This document shows, piece by piece, positions 12,123 through 25,145 of a stretch of DNA of 64,000 nucleotides. Origin of the DNA: Orientallactaga sibirica. Its lineage: Eukaryota > Chordata > Mammalia > Rodentia > Dipodidae. The DNA is taken from positions 24,297,001-24,361,000 of the forward strand of contig JAEOAD010000029.1 in NCBI GenBank assembly GCA_036365145.1, given 5' to 3'. A model generated the notes under the pieces. It was given only the letters and a program-made list of their open reading frames with translations, was not told where the DNA came from and made no database searches. Every line of letters begins with the position of its first letter. The stretch's first letter is position 1. The position numbers and the translations under genes are program-made.

Positions 12123-12452
12123 GCACAATCCACACTATCAAATTAATGTTAATAAAGCCTTATAAATATGTCAGCAGTGGGTGTGGATATTGATGACCTC
12201 TAAATTTATCAGCCACATTTTACAAATGTGTAGACTTTATCAACCATTATTTGAAGTGCTTTGCTATTAGTCACTGTGATGGTAAAGAAAGCAGAAACGA
12301 GGGTCAGTTTTACACTCTGAGGATGATTAAAGATTCTTGGGTATAATTAATGCAAGGAACAGATCTCTGTGTTTGCTGAACTGCCATACCTGAGCATGAC
12401 TCACTTTCCTTTCTCTTGAGTTTTTGGAGGCAATCCAGATACATGTCACAGT

Positions 12453-12514
<62 letters not shown>

Positions 12515-13861
12515 ATGTGGTCTTGGTTGACTTCAGCTGCTCAGAGCTACTGGTTATCTTCAGAGAATACTAAAAAGGAATTTATGCATCAGCACAGGCT
12601 TCACAGATGAATGTCTCTACACTTTCTTGTCCTTTCCAGTTTACGTGGCTAGATAATTTAACAAGAAAAGGAAGCTGAATAAGGATTTTTATAACACCAC
12701 GTTGGACATTTGCCACTAATCCCCTCTGGCATGATGAGCCCCTGCCACTGTTGTGGGTTTCCCTACCTCCCTCTCTCTATTGTCCTCCTTCACTAAATTA
12801 ATCCTCACTAAATAAAAGAACAAAACATGTTGATGAATCAAAAATGGGTTTAATGTTAATAATTTACTATGTAATTTCATGGCAAGCCTTTTAATGATAC
12901 TTAATTTCCTTAATGCTCTTAATCCTCTCTAAGAAAAATGTTGATAATGCTACACTCTAATCTATGTGAGGGAAGAATGTGATCCTGCAAGTAATTGCCT
13001 AATTACTTCAGTGGGTTGTGTACTACTGGCATGATGTGCTTTTTTATCTGCTTTCTTTAATTTATTGAATTGATGCCATTTAACAAAAGAGCAAATGGAA
13101 GTCTCAGGAGACAGAGAAGGGAAAAGGTCCCCCAAGCTGAGGCTTTGGGGAATATATGATATGGCAAAAACTCAAGTTACCTAATGAATGTGTATGGTAC
13201 TGCCCTACAGTGTTGAATCCCTGTGCTTGGATTCTGTTGAATATTGCCAGTCACTGTTCACTCAATTTGAGAAAACCTTGACTTTCTCAACTATGTAAAG
13301 GGAATACTAATTCACGGAACTGGCATTTATCAAATAATTTTCAGGTACAAAGTAGTCTTTAATGACTAGGTAGGTAAAAATGAATGAGAACCTGAATGAA
13401 TAACAATTTATTCATTGATGATATTTTATACCTAAGCACAGAGAAAGTAACTGGGAAACACTAAAATATTTCACATTGGATACATTGGCTTTTTTACCCT
13501 ATTCTTATATTCTGTTTTTTCTGTTGACTTCACTTGAGTGTGTATTATTATTATTTTTCTCACAATGCAGAGTATTAGGTATCTTCAATATACCACTTTT
13601 ATCTATGGTGATAATGAAATAATATTTGGAAACAATCTAGATTTCAGAATAAAGACTTTTCCAATTTCACTAAACTTGAAGCTCTTCCCCTCTAGTAGTG
13701 GGAAGCTGACTGGCCTAGAGTAGTTTGTTACCTTGATATTACTGCAGCATAGTTGCTCCAATTTAGGCCTAATAAGGTCTGTTACATTTGATTAACTCAC
13801 TGTCTTTCTGGTTCTTATAGTCTAATATGTACAAGTATGAACTATATACTGTTTTAATTTT
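12123..13861. other. Unique AT-rich DNA with one (TG)n tract
   Basis: No gene or other repeat recognised outside the TG tract. Confidence 0.45.
12455..12512. repeat. (TG)29 microsatellite
   Basis: An uninterrupted GT dinucleotide repeat of about 29 units. Tracts like this are usually length-polymorphic and can adopt Z-DNA. Confidence 0.97.
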
Positions 13862-13952
13862 GGAGTTACTAGGGGCTTAATTTCAGAGCCTCCTGTAAAC
13901 AAGGAGGTCTAAACAACTGTTCTATGATTGAACTACAATCACAGTCCCCAGT
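13862..13952 (-). mobile_element. Old tRNA-derived (ID-like) SINE fragment
   Basis: 'actaggggcttaatttcaga...tatgattgaactacaatcacagtcccca' resembles the reverse of the ID head ('ctggggatgtagctcag...'). It is diverged and has no tail. Confidence 0.4.
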
Positions 13953-14177
13953 TATTCACTTAGATTAAAACTGAAGTGAAGTCAAATCCTCACACTACTA
14001 AATAAATCTGTAAAATTCAACAAGGAACTTAATAGTTCTAAGTCTTAAATACAACCTGTGGAAATTTGGGAAAATATCATCTTTCAAAATTGGTTCAATT
14101 GTCAGACAAAGCAATTATATGACATAAAATTATTACTTTAATATGTGTTATATAATACCTGCTTCAGATATTGTTTC

Positions 14178-14480
14178 TAGACGGGGAAGATGGCTCAGAG
14201 GAGAAAGGGCTAGCTGTGCAAGTGTGAGGCCTTAAGTTTGGATCACCAGAGCCCATAGTAAGGTGGATTCAGTAGCATGATGAGATGAGAGGTAGAGACA
14301 ATATCTTTCAAAGCTCATGGGCTACCTTTAACAGAGAAATTCTGCCTCACTAAAGATGGAAAGCAAATACTGACAAAAGGCCATGTTCTGACCTCCACAA
14401 GTATCCAATGACATATACAACTTTACTACACAGAAACATCCACCACATATACAAACACACAAAATATTAAGAAAATAATG
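14178..14480 (+). mobile_element. Old B4-like composite SINE
   Basis: A tRNA-like head ('gaagatggctcagaggag', 'ggatcaccagagccc') is followed by 'gagaggtagagacaatatct', 'aagctcatgggctacc', 'ttctgacctccacaagtat' and a CA-rich end, which is the B4 order. It is strongly diverged. Confidence 0.5.
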
Positions 14481-14885
14481 GTAGTTTGCTTAAATTGAAT
14501 TATTGTAATAATATTGTAACTTGTCAGTCTATTTTACCCATCTTCTATGGCATTCAAAAGCTAATTACATTCCTGAATAACTATTGTAGAATTCTGTTTC
14601 TCCCCTAATAATAATAGCCTAAAAAAGTCCTATAGAATGGTTCATAATATTACTCTGTAGGTCCAAAGCATGAATTCATTTCATAGGTTTTGTGTAAAGT
14701 ATATGATGCTTCCTGCAAATTTTCAATTATATGAGAACAGGAAAGAGAAAATTGGAACCAATGAAATGTGTTGAAAGCCCACAACTACTTTTCATAGATA
14801 TGAAAACATAAAACTGAGAGACAAGAAAAGCATAAGAAAATGGGAATAAGATGAGGAAGGACAAGGAGCAAGATATGGAGTTAGG

Positions 14886-15065
14886 ATTAATCTACTTACT
14901 TAGTGTCATTTTCTTTCCTTACTCCATTCTCCCGCAAATGGCAGTGTGTAAGTGTGTGACATTTTCCTTATTTGTTCCTGTGTTGTTGGACATCTAGATT
15001 GGTTCTATACCTTGGCTATTGTGCGTAGTTCTGCCATAAACATTAGTGTTACAGGGACTTTACCT
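14886..15065 (-). mobile_element. L1 ORF2 C-terminal fragment
   Basis: 'gttggacatctagattggtt...accttggctattgtgcgtag...ctgccataaacattagtgtt' is the reverse of the L1 ORF2 tail region that reads like 'aatagctaagaactggaatc' at 27.7 kb. It is an old, short remnant. Confidence 0.55.
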
Positions 15066-15179
15066 TTTTTACTTTGAAGTATAAATAAACAATTTAAGAG
15101 TTTGTTTTGAGAGTATAAAAAGATTGAATACTGGAAATAATGTTTGTGTACAATATATGTGTTAAATGTTATTCATTTT

Positions 15180-15486
15180 ACTTTAAATTTATTTTCAGGG
15201 ACAGGGAGAGTAAGTAATTGATGGGTATCTGTACTTATATGTACTTCTGTGTATAGAGGTTAGAGGATTTAGGAGTTAACATCAGGAATGCTGACCATAT
15301 CTTTCTAAGAGTGGATGATGCTCACTCATTAGGTCATGAGTGTTTATGAGGGTGCCCTAGGGACAGTTCTGTCTCTGCTGCTCCAACACCAGAACCACAT
15401 GCATTTTTTAAGATACATTTGAAAGCAAACTCAAGTTCTCATGCTTGAAAGACAAGCACTTTTCCCACTGAGCTTTCTCCATAGCC
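15180..15486 (-). mobile_element. Old B4-like composite SINE
   Basis: Read backwards it has the tRNA-type head ('...gcttttcccactgagctttc' on plus), then 'caagttctcatgcttgaaag'. At the other end, 'gtatagaggttagaggattt' matches the reverse of the B4 'ctctggcctccacac' region. It is diverged. Confidence 0.5.
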
Positions 15487-17434
15487 GAAGATGTCATGAA
15501 TATTAAATTACTATAAAGGTAATTTTGAACAATAGGGTTTTTGTCATTGTAAGAGATTGTGAGAATAAATACATAGCTGGAGCTGTCATAATCATTTTCA
15601 ATGACAATGCTACCATTATAAGAAAGGCTAAGATAAATGATGTAGTCTTCCTTTAATGTTTTTTAACTTTGTCTATTTTTTCTTAAATAATATATCCTCT
15701 AAAGATATATCTAATTAAATATTACTAGTCATGTGTGGTTATAAACACCTAAACTCTCAGAACTCAAGAGACTATGACAGGAGAATGGATGTTCCAAAGT
15801 CTCAGTAGGGTACACAGGACAGTTTTTCTTACAAACCAAAGTGAAAGGAATATAACTTAGTGGTACAACAATTACTTATGACTAAAGCCAGTTAGTTAAA
15901 TACCTAGAACATTAAAACAACAGTATTCACCATGAGAACTCATTTCATCATATATAGTAATAAAGGAAATTTCATTCAAAATCACAAAATACATCATGTA
16001 GGAGTAATGCCAATATGAAGGATGACCAAACTATAATATGTATACTACAAAACAACTAATATAAACTATAGCACATGAAAATATTTGAAGCTATGATACA
16101 TTTCTTGAGAAAAAAACTTCAGGGATACAATGCTTTCCATTCATACTTAATCTGGAATTTTCAAATTCTATATGCCTACAAAATTATTCCACAAATAATA
16201 ACTGGACAAGTGCATTGAATGCATATTTATAAGATTGGGAAGATATAGAAATATAACCTTATTTCTATTTATTAGAAAACAAACATACAAGTAAATACTA
16301 CAAGTTATGAACACATTTTAATATTTAGCACTTAAAACTCCTTGAGACAAGTAATAAGGGAAAATAAAAGCTGTATAAACACTGTGATTCATAAAAAAGC
16401 AGTATCTACAATTCATAAGTATAAAGATTAGAAACTATTTCAAATTATTCTTCAGGTAAATAAGAATAGTAAGTACTAGGTAAAACACAAAGGAAATGTA
16501 GATATCAAGCACATCTTATTTGACTATGAAATGTACTTCAGGAAGCAGGTTAGAAACTAAATAGAAAAAAAAGACATAAAAGAGTAGTTATTGATAAAAT
16601 CCATTTTCAGAGAACTTCAAAACTGAGACATGAGAGAAAATAGGGTTCCTCAAAGTTCCTAAAATGATAAACTGAGCACTTCTCAAATGAATTTAGTGAC
16701 CCAGCTCATTACAGCCATATCTAATATGTGACATGAAGACTAGAATAACTGAGAAGCACAAAACACTTGCACAGTTATTCAATAGCCTGACATAATGTCC
16801 AACAAATATTTCCAAATGAACAATGTTCCTGTTTGGGCCTACCTCAAATGCTTTTATTGATGCTGAAATACTACATACAATAAAACTTTAAGATTCATGC
16901 TTCAGATAATATAAATTGAAAGATTTAACATGCTGCCTGTATTAGTGTTACTCTTCCTCTCTTGTTCCCCATTACCACCATTTAAATTACTGGGAATTAA
17001 ATAGAGAGCCTTGCTTTATCTCCGAACTACATCCATTGAACTACATCCATTCCTACCCTATTATACATATGTTGAGAAATATACTAGTTAAATTTTAATC
17101 AATAACAGAAATCTTCCAATACTGACTTTGATATTATAGTGTTCTTTAATTTCAACTGTATTTAAGAAAAGTTTAATTTATGTTAACAATCTTGTTACAT
17201 GTTTTCATATATTCTCTTGCATCATGATGAGTATGTGTATGTCTGCTTGAGTAATGGCCCACATATTCATTTTAGTGCTCTTTCTTTCTCTCTAGTTGAT
17301 ATAATAGTGCTAAGTTAAATATTGATAACATAGTAATTTATGTATATCTAAGAATATATTGTGCCTCTATATTGAACTAATGTTCTTAGATCAAATCACT
17401 TTTTCTTCTGGATTATTCTAAAAATGTTAAATTT
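15487..17434. other. AT-rich unique DNA, minor SINE debris
   Basis: No gene. About 15723-15835 may be a B1 fossil, and 16975-17070 a reversed ID-like remnant with a 15-bp tandem duplication ('gaactacatccattg' then 'gaactacatccattc'). Both are too diverged to call. Confidence 0.4.
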
Positions 17435-18070
17435 TGTGATGGTTGCTCTGTTTTGGTCTACTTGACATGATTGAGATTTTTTCATAGAAACAAATCTATA
17501 CTCAGGATTGTGAGGGATTTCCTAGATTAGGTTATTGAGGTTGGAGGCCCACCCTATTGTGGACAGCACCATCCTATGAGCTGGATTACAGAAATATATA
17601 AAAAGGAGAAAATTAGGGCTGGAGAGATGGCTTAGCAGTTAAGGTGCCCGCCTGCTAAGCCTAAGAACCTGGTTCCAATCTCCAGGTCCTATGTTTAGCC
17701 AGATGCAGTGACACAAGGGTGCAATGCTGCACTTGCCCACAAGGGGGCGCACACATCTGGATTTCGTTCACAGCAGCTGAGAGACTGCTAGCGTGCCCAT
17801 CTCTATCTGTCTCCCTCTCTGTCTGTCTCTCTCTGTGTCTCTCTCCAAAAATAAATAAAATAATAAAAAAATTAAAAAGGAGAAAATTAGCAGAGCTGCT
17901 TGGATTCATTTTTCTAGATCCCCTGCTGATGTAATACTGCAATACCTGACTTCTGCTCCTTCTATGGCTTTCCCAACATGATGGACCTTCCCTAGCTGCT
18001 ATAAGCTGAAAGTACCATCTTTCTCTAACGAGGTTGCTTCTGGTCAGGCATTTTGGCTCCACAATGGAAA
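17435..18070 (+). mobile_element. Rodent LTR-like dispersed repeat, split by a Dip SINE
   Basis: 'gtctacttgacatgattgag...aggcccaccctattgtggac...aaaaaggagaaaatta' continues after the SINE with 'gcagagctgcttggattc...cccaacatgatggacc...gttgcttctggtcaggcatt'. The last words are typical of an abundant rodent repeat whose exact name I cannot confirm. Confidence 0.5.
17616..17873 (+). mobile_element. Dip SINE, long subfamily
   Basis: The head GGGCTGGAGAGATGGCTTA is intact. Between 'gccagatgca' and 'cacaagggggc' it carries about 32 extra bases absent from most copies here. A CT-rich block and an AAATAAATAAAA tail follow. The target-site duplication aaaaaggagaaaatta is perfect (17600-17615 and 17874-17889). 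Confidence 0.92.
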
Positions 18071-18199
18071 AAAAAACAAACAAACAAAAAAAAAAAACAA
18101 CTGACACAAGTATCATTTTTAATATTAGTAACAATAAAAATTATCACAAGATTAATTAACCACATATGCTTGTATATTCATTCACCTGTAATTAAATGT

Positions 18200-18408
18200 T
18201 TTTAATATATTTTATTTGTTAGTTTCTTTGATAGAGAGAAATCTGCAGAGAGAGAGAATGGGCACGTAAGGGCCTCCGGCCACTGCAAACAAAGTCCAGA
18301 TGCATGTGCCCCCTTATTCATCTGACGTATGTGGGTCCTGGAACATTGAACCAGGATCCTTTGGCTTTGCAGACAAATGCCTTAACTGCTAAGCCATCTC
18401 TCCAGCCC
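18200..18408 (-). mobile_element. Dip SINE
   Basis: The reversed head ends '...gctaagccatctctccagcc' at 18408, with body 'gatgcatgtgccccctta' and a TTTATTTG tail. A second copy of just the tail ('aatatattttatttgttaat', 'gagagagata') lies at 18429-18469, perhaps a severely truncated older Dip. Confidence 0.88.
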
Positions 18409-18470
18409 TTTTCTTTATTTTAAAATCTTTTAAATATATTTTATTTGTTAATTTATTTGAGAGAGATAAC

Positions 18471-19215
18471 TTGGAAGATCCTCTGGATAAAAGCATGATG
18501 TTGCTCCATAATACCTGCCACAAAAATTATAGTCACATCAAGCTATATTTGGCATATGTAATCATATATTAATAAGTATATGCTGTATTTGGTACAAAGT
18601 TTATAGAAAACTAATACAATATCTATACTAGGGATATTGAAGTATTATTGCAAAACCCTTAATGCTGCTAATGCTTTTTCTTCTAATCATTTCTCACTTC
18701 TTTCCATAAACAACTGAAACTAAAGCCTGTGGAGGACTGCTTTAGGTTGTTGTTTATTGTTCTTTTGGCTTGAAAATCAATAAATGCAGAGGGTTGACAA
18801 AAATAAGGTACGATTTGCATAACTCATCTGTTCCCATTCTCATTTCTTTTGCTAGAGGCAAGCACTTACAACAATTATACTTTAAGAAACTGCTTGGTGT
18901 TTACCCCCATAAATATAAATAGCTTGCTCATACTGACATTCTTGATTATCATTTTTAAACATTATCTTTCAAATCCTAAATGAAAAATGATGTCTTATCT
19001 CAGTCTATCCTTCACTTCTGAAAGTTGCTGCGGTTTTTTCATTTAGTTTTTTTAACGTGAACTGATATAAATACATTTCCATAGCTCTTGTCATTTAGGC
19101 ATTAACTCCTCACTACTTATAATGTAATCTATGAATATTGATGACCCAAGAATTTTCTCAGCCTCACTTTCAACTCAAACCTAGAACATTCCAGTGATTC
19201 ACTATTTTTATTTAT
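18471..19215. other. Unique AT-rich DNA
   Basis: Nothing recognised. Confidence 0.45.
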
Positions 19216-19425
19216 TATGTTTTTTTAAACATGATCTTAACCATCCTTTAACTCACTATGCAGTCAAGGCTGGCCTTTAAAGGCAGCATCTCCTACATCA
19301 ACTCTGGAGAGTTGGATTGCAGGCTTTCACAAGTTAATTTTGTTTTTGAGAGAGGTTTTTGCTATGTAGTGCAGACAGGCCTGGAATTCACAATCATCCT
19401 GCCTCTGGCCCTCAAATTTGTGTGT
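19216..19425 (-). mobile_element. Two old B1-like SINE remnants in tandem
   Basis: 'aactcactatgcagtcaagg...ctggcc' (about 19225-19325) and 'ttttgagagaggtttttgct...ggcctggaattcacaatcat...cctgcctctggccctca' (about 19340-19420) are both reversed B1 bodies, diverged from the modern consensus. Confidence 0.6.
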
Positions 19426-19429
19426 ATAA

Positions 19430-21100
19430 TAAATGTGTATAGTTTTCTGAACTCATATTTGGATAGGTTAACTCTAAATGATAAAAATATATGTTAATCG
19501 GTGTGTGTGTACATCATTGTGCATACATGTATAATAAAATGTGATTGAAGAAATTTAAAAGTAGAGTGGTAGTAGCATAAAGCATTTTTCTAACCCTTCA
19601 CCATATGATAAGAGGTGTTCTTTAATAAGGCAGAACTAAAACAGCTATTCCAGTTTGTATTTTTTGCTAGAAAGGCAAACATAGGCAGATGTGGAGTTCA
19701 GTGATATTCCTAGCAGAGAGAAAGAAGTGGCCCTAGATAATTAAGCCAGGACTCAGGCAGTGACATTGTGGGGATTAAATTTTATTATGACCTTTCAATG
19801 ACATAAACCATATACCCCTACCTACTCAGTAAATTCATGAAAGTTTCACATAAACCATAAAATGTTCTAATTTATTTAGCATTAGACTTTGTTTACAATT
19901 TGAAGAATATCTCATGTACATACATTGTTTTATTGCACATAATTTTTTCTCCATATGTTAATTGAAATATATTAAATAAGCTTTTATAGCTGTACATGTG
20001 AAGTATCATTTCCAATGCTGTTAATACATTTTCTTGTTAACATCTTTGGAAGCCTATTTACCTTTCATTCCATATTTTATTTTAATACATTTTATAATTT
20101 CAGTATTATAATATGAAAGATTGAAGATGTAGAATTCAGAGGATAAAAAATCAGTATGCTAAATGCTCAGCTCCAGTAGTTATCAGCTCTATCTCAATCT
20201 ATTTTCTTCCCTGACAGCAGTTATATTGAGGCAAATCCCAGGCATTATACATTTCCATTCCAAATATTTCCTTATGTAAATCCATTAAGCTAAGGAAACT
20301 TTTTATACTAAACTTTGTGCAAATTGTTATATTATAAATCATGTGTGAACATATTAAGCCAGCCTAAATATATTTTAAATAGTATGTTGGCCATTATTAT
20401 ATTGGCAAATGAAGATGGGAACTTGGCATTGAATAACTGACACAGAACCTCTATTTCTTTAGCTTAAAGCATAAATAATAAAATAAAATAAAATGTTCAT
20501 AAACATTGTGTAAATAAAAGCAGATATCTTTAAGATGTAATTATAAAATAAACTTCAAAGTAACTAAAATTCAGTTAAAAGACAGACTATATCATCACAA
20601 AGAAGCCTTCTTTACAGTGTTCTCTGTCTTTCCCTTTTATGGAATATTTTAAAAAGTAGAATAAAAAATCCTTAAATATCCAGCCTGTATTAAAATTATA
20701 ATGATAATGATTGTGGTGATAGATATATTTATTGTAATTATATATATACATATGTATATATATAGAGAGAGAAAATAAATGTCTACAAAATATTATTTCA
20801 TGTAATAGGCAATAGTAATCTAATAAATAGAAGCTGTTTGTTACATTTAGTCACATATAGAAGAAGCATTACTATATATGCTATATATGCTTATATGCTA
20901 TTAAAATTAATTTTGAAAAGATTATTTTCAATAGATGATAGATTGTTTGAAAGACAATCTTTGAAAACTGACTCTTTTATTTGAAATCTTAGACCATGGA
21001 ATCAGAGTATGTTTTCTCAATTATTAAGTTCTATAATTTGGTGAACATTTCATATTATATTACAAATTTCTTCAATCTCTTTCTTCCTCTGCCTCTTTTT
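19430..21100. other. Very AT-rich unique DNA
   Basis: No gene. It holds simple AT-rich runs and (TA)n-like patches around 20741-20765. Nothing else recognised. Confidence 0.45.
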
Positions 21101-21119
21101 CTTTCATACATACATATAC

Positions 21120-21205
21120 ACGGTGAGATTGGTCTCAAACTTCTTCATGATCCTACTACCTCAGCTACCATTGCTGCATACTATAGGTATGTGCTACTAG
21201 ATATA
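21120..21205 (-). mobile_element. Old B1-related fragment
   Basis: 'gagattggtctcaaacttct...tcctactacctcagctacca...ataggtatgtgctac' is a reversed 7SL-type SINE fragment. Confidence 0.5.
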
Positions 21206-21404
21206 ATTTTAAAATTATTGATGTACAATTACTTATAATGCTCTACATTTTAACATTCTACTAGCAATCTAGAATTTATAATGGCACATTCTCATTTGTT
21301 AAATGCCTGTTTTATCCTCTCTAGTATTATTTGTCTTAATCAATGTCAATTTTGGATAGCAAAATGAAAATCTTATTTTTAACTTTAATTTTATATATCT
21401 AATA

Positions 21405-21722
21405 TATTTTTAAAATATATTTTTATTACAGACATACTTAGTATGGATACAGTATGTGTTGATACCATCCTTTCACTCATCCCTCCCCGATTCCACTGGG
21501 GGGGGGCTCATTAGTGGAGTCATTGATATTCCCTATGGGATTATGGGTTATGTGTTGTGAAAGCAGCAATCAGATATTGGGGGGGGGGGCAGGAAATTCC
21601 TGTGGGTATGATGTCCCAACCTATGACTCTTAACAATCTTCCCACTGCTTCTTCTGCAAAATTCCCTGAGCCTGGTGGGTGTGTTTTAAGTCTACTTCAG
21701 TAATGAGCTCCTAGGAGCACCA
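21405..21722 (-). mobile_element. L1 3' UTR end fragment (type 1)
   Basis: It shares 'tacttagtatggatac', 'gttgataccatcc', 'cccaacctatgactctt', 'ttccctgagcct' and 'ttttaagtctacttcagtaa' with the 2.2-kb and 22.9-kb copies. It carries G8 and G10 runs (21498 and 21580). It is truncated at about 21722. Confidence 0.8.
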
Positions 21723-21829
21723 TTTTTAAAGGTCTTTTAATTCTCTGTATCTCATGCTTCCGTTTGATGAATTTCCATGATCATCTTTGGTACTTCTTTC
21801 ACTTATATCAGCTTTTTTGCAATTCATAT

Positions 21830-22250
21830 ATTTAATTTTATTTTTTATTAAGTAGAAACTTTGTATGGAGCCATCATATGTTGATACAATTTCCCTCCCT
21901 GACCCCATTCCACTGAAGACTCTTCAGTGGGATTGCTGGTAGTTACAATGGGATTGTAGGTTATGAGATGTAGAGCTAAAGTCATTTATCATGGAGGTGG
22001 GCAATGCCTCCCACCCATGGCTCTTACAATCTTTCCATTTCCTCTTCCACAAAATTCCCTGAGCCTGGGGTATTGTTTTTTATATGTCTAATTTAGTGTT
22101 GAGCCATTAGCAACTTCTGGATTTCTGTTTTGGTACATTTTGAGCATCCTCAGTGTCTGTATTAACCTGACACAATTTGTCAAGCTTGACATTGAAGCAA
22201 CATTCTTGCACCTCTCTCTAATTTCTCTGTGGTATCACCTGGGTCCTTGC
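21830..22250 (-). mobile_element. L1 3' UTR fragment (type 1-like)
   Basis: A second antisense L1 end lies directly next to the previous one. 'ttgatacaatttccctccct', 'aaaattccctgagcctgggg', 'cctcagtgtctgtatt' and 'atttctctgtggtatcacct' follow the same order as the 22.9-kb copy but are more diverged. Confidence 0.75.
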
Positions 22251-22890
22251 ATAGCTGCTATGCAAGGGTGACCATCTCCACCAGGGATTCAGCTATCTTT
22301 TCTTGTCTTGCTGATAGATTTTGGCTGTCCTGGGTTTTTGCTGTATTCTGTGGAGTAGAAGTTTTGGAAATACGTCCTGATGATTTTCCAATTTTATTGG
22401 TATTTGTTGTGATCTCTTTCTTTTCAGTTATAATTTTGTTAATTTGAGACTTCTCTTTGTTTTCTTTTGATCAAATTTGCCATGGTTTTATCAATCTTTT
22501 CAAAGAAGCCGATCTTCATTTCATCAGTTTTTAGAAGTTATTTTCTTAGTTTCCAGTTCATTAATTTCTGTTCCAATCTTAATTATTTCTTTCAATTTGG
22601 GACTCAAGGGTTGGATTGCTCTTGATTTCCATTGCCTTTAGGTGGTTGGTTAAGTTATTATTTGAGATATTTGTGTCTTTGTTATAAAGGGATTTTTATG
22701 CCATACATTTTTCCTCTTAAGACTGCTGTCATTGTATGTGATAAGTTTTGGTATGTTGTGTTTTCATTATAGTTCAGCCCCAGAAATTTTACAATTTTCT
22801 TTTTTATATCTTCCATGACCTATTCATTGTTTAATAGTGTGTTTTTCAGTCCCTAGGAACTGATGAGTTTACTGTTGTTTTGCCTGTTGT
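22251..22890 (-). mobile_element. Old L1 ORF2 fragment, interrupted
   Basis: 'caatcttttcaaagaagccg', 'attaatttctgttccaatct' and 'gttttggtatgttgtgtttt' are the familiar reverse of the L1 ORF2 region between endonuclease and reverse transcriptase. The match seems to resume at 24330-24480, so the type-1 L1 end at 22.9-24.09 kb landed in it. There is no open frame. Confidence 0.55.
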
Positions 22891-22894
22891 TAAA

Positions 22895-24090
22895 TTCTTT
22901 TTTATTATTAATTATTGACATGCTTAGTATGGATATATCATGTGATGGTACCATCCTTACCCTCATCCCTGCCCCCATTATGCTGGGGCCACTCCTCATT
23001 GGGGTTACAGGTTTGCCCTGTGGGGTTGAGGGTTATGTGTTGTGGGAGCAGCAGTCAGTTATTGAGGAGAGGCAGTGCTTCTGGGCTTGATATCCCAACT
23101 TGTGGCTCTAACAATCTTCTACAAAATTCTCTGAGCCATGTTGGGTGTGTTTTAAGTCTTCTTCAGCAATGAGCTCATAGGAGCCTCTGGATCTCTGCTT
23201 TGGTAGGTTATTAGTGTCCTCAGTGTCTCTCCTTCAACCTGACAGTGATTGTCAGGATCACCATGAAAGCTGCATTTTTGCTCATCTCCCCAATTCCTTT
23301 GTGGTTTCAGCTGGAGATTGGCTGAAGTGTTAGGGGTAGTTTATAACCTCAGGTCTTGCAACCATCTGAAAAAGAAAAACAGATTCTCCAACAGAGAGTG
23401 AAATCAGCACAGGTTAAACAGGAAAAGCATTATTAAATTAGGGAGAATTTTATGGATGTGGCCTCTTTTTAGCCAAACAGTTGTGGGAACTTGACATTGG
23501 AGAGCATAATCGTCTTGATAGGCTTCAGATATGGTTCACAGTTCCAGATATGGGTTCATTTACCACTGATCTATTCTCTTAGCCAAAAAGAAAGCTATTG
23601 GTTACCCATCAAGGCTGGGTGCCACTATTGCACTGGTGTGTACATCTTTTCAGGGTATTTGCTTCTGAGTAGCTTAGATCCCTGGATGCTTGGACAGTTG
23701 TTGGTCACTTCCCCCAGTAGATCATGTAGTGTTTTCCAGCATTAAATGGATTAACTGTCTGGGGTCTGGCTCTCTTTCAGGTTCCAGCCAGGTCTCTCCA
23801 TGTTCCATGCAGGCATCATATGGTGTCTTCAGCAGTAGGGTCTAATCATTTACCTCAGGTGGATAATCAAGTGCTTTGATGAAGACTGTCTTGTTTTGGG
23901 GACCTTGTAGGACTCTGATCAACACTCATTGTGGTGGTAACTGCATTCTGGTACTCGGGTTACAGGCTAGAGCCAAAATTAAAAATTAAAAAAATGAAGT
24001 TTAGGTCTCGTCCCACCCTCTCCCATGCCCTTCTTTTCAGGTGCTCCCCCCATTCTCCTATTGAGGGATCATCCTGTAAGTCTATCTTCA
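22895..24090 (-). mobile_element. L1 3' UTR (type 1), nested in an older L1
   Basis: A long antisense 3' UTR begins with 'gacatgcttagtatggatat', followed by the same block order as 28.1-29.1 kb reversed. It continues up to the 'ccaccctctcccatgccctt' tract, which corresponds to the G-rich part of the L1 3' UTR. ORF2 is absent. Confidence 0.82.
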
Positions 24091-24105
24091 AAGATAAACG
24101 ATGTG

Positions 24106-24323
24106 GGGCTGAAGGGATGGCTTAGTGGTTATGGCATTTGCCTGCAAAGCCAAAGGACCCAGGTTCAATTCCCCAGGACCCACATTAGCCAGATGCACAA
24201 GGGGGCACACACATTTGGAGCTTGTTTGCAGTGCCTGGAGGCCTGAATGAGCCCATTCTCTCTATATATCTTTCTTCCTCTCTCTCTCTGTAAAATAAAT
24301 AAATAAATAAATATTAAAAAAAA
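24106..24323 (+). mobile_element. Dip SINE
   Basis: Head 'gggctgaagggatggcttag', body 'agccagatgcacaagggggc', CT-rich block and (AAAT)n tail. The short duplication 'aaagataaa' is found on both sides (24090-24098 and near 24322-24331). It sits at the junction of two L1 pieces. Confidence 0.88.
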
Positions 24324-24329
24324 AAGATA

Positions 24330-24480
24330 AAGGTTTCTATGATACCAGTTCATTTCTGTTGTTCATTTCTAACTTTAATGCATTGGGGTCAGATATGAAA
24401 CTTTAACCTGATCAAGTTTGTTAGTGAGGGTTGCTAGAGAGACTTTTAAAAAGTATTTGATTTTTGTTTTTTCTTGCATT
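24330..24480 (-). mobile_element. Old L1 ORF2 fragment, continued
   Basis: 'gttcatttctaactttaatg' and 'cattggggtcagatatgaa' are reversed ORF2 words and look like the continuation of the 22.25-22.89 kb remnant. Confidence 0.45.
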
Positions 24481-25145
24481 TTTATGTATCATGTTCACCT
24501 CTTTGTTGAGTTCCAATTTCAGGTTGAGGTTTCATTTTATTGTTGCTTATTACAATGCATTCTCTCATTTGATCATGTCTTCACTAAGCTTAATCAGTCT
24601 GAGCTCAGCCGATCTGCACTAGGCAGCTATCTTGTCCAAAGTGAGAGGCTAGTAGGATTCCTCCTGCAGTTGTGCCAGAGATTATAGGAATTAGCAGATT
24701 CTCAAATGTACAACCTGGGCCCACCCAGTAGAGGTCTGCTAGGACCTTCTCTTACTGGGGCCCCACAATTCTTTCCTGCTTTCATTTCTTGAACTCTAGT
24801 ATTATTATAAGTATGCCATCTTGGCCAGAAGTCCTTTATATTAGTTTTTGACTAATATGTCTACACTTTCTATATTTTCATTAGATAGATTCTGAACTTC
24901 TTAATTATTCATCTCATCCTTTTGCTAATGTATACATGTTTTACATGCATTATGCCAACACGGCTTTAAATGTGTGCAGGTTTACTTTAAATGTGCCATC
25001 ATTAATATTGTCACTTTTTAAAAAATACATACTTAAATTCATTATTATTTTCTCTTTTATGAAGAGGCCTTAGTTGGATAGTTTTTGTTGTGGTTGTTGT
25101 TGTTTTGTTTTATTTTGTATTTTCTGGGCACAGTAGTATATACCT
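24481..25145. other. Unassigned DNA
   Basis: No gene. Part of it could be very old L1, but I cannot support that. Confidence 0.35.

Noticed and set aside
17661..18134. 157-codon minus-strand open frame
   Set aside because: It spans a Dip SINE and LTR-like repeat. The 'RHRERQTERETDRD' part is the reversed CT-rich block of the SINE.
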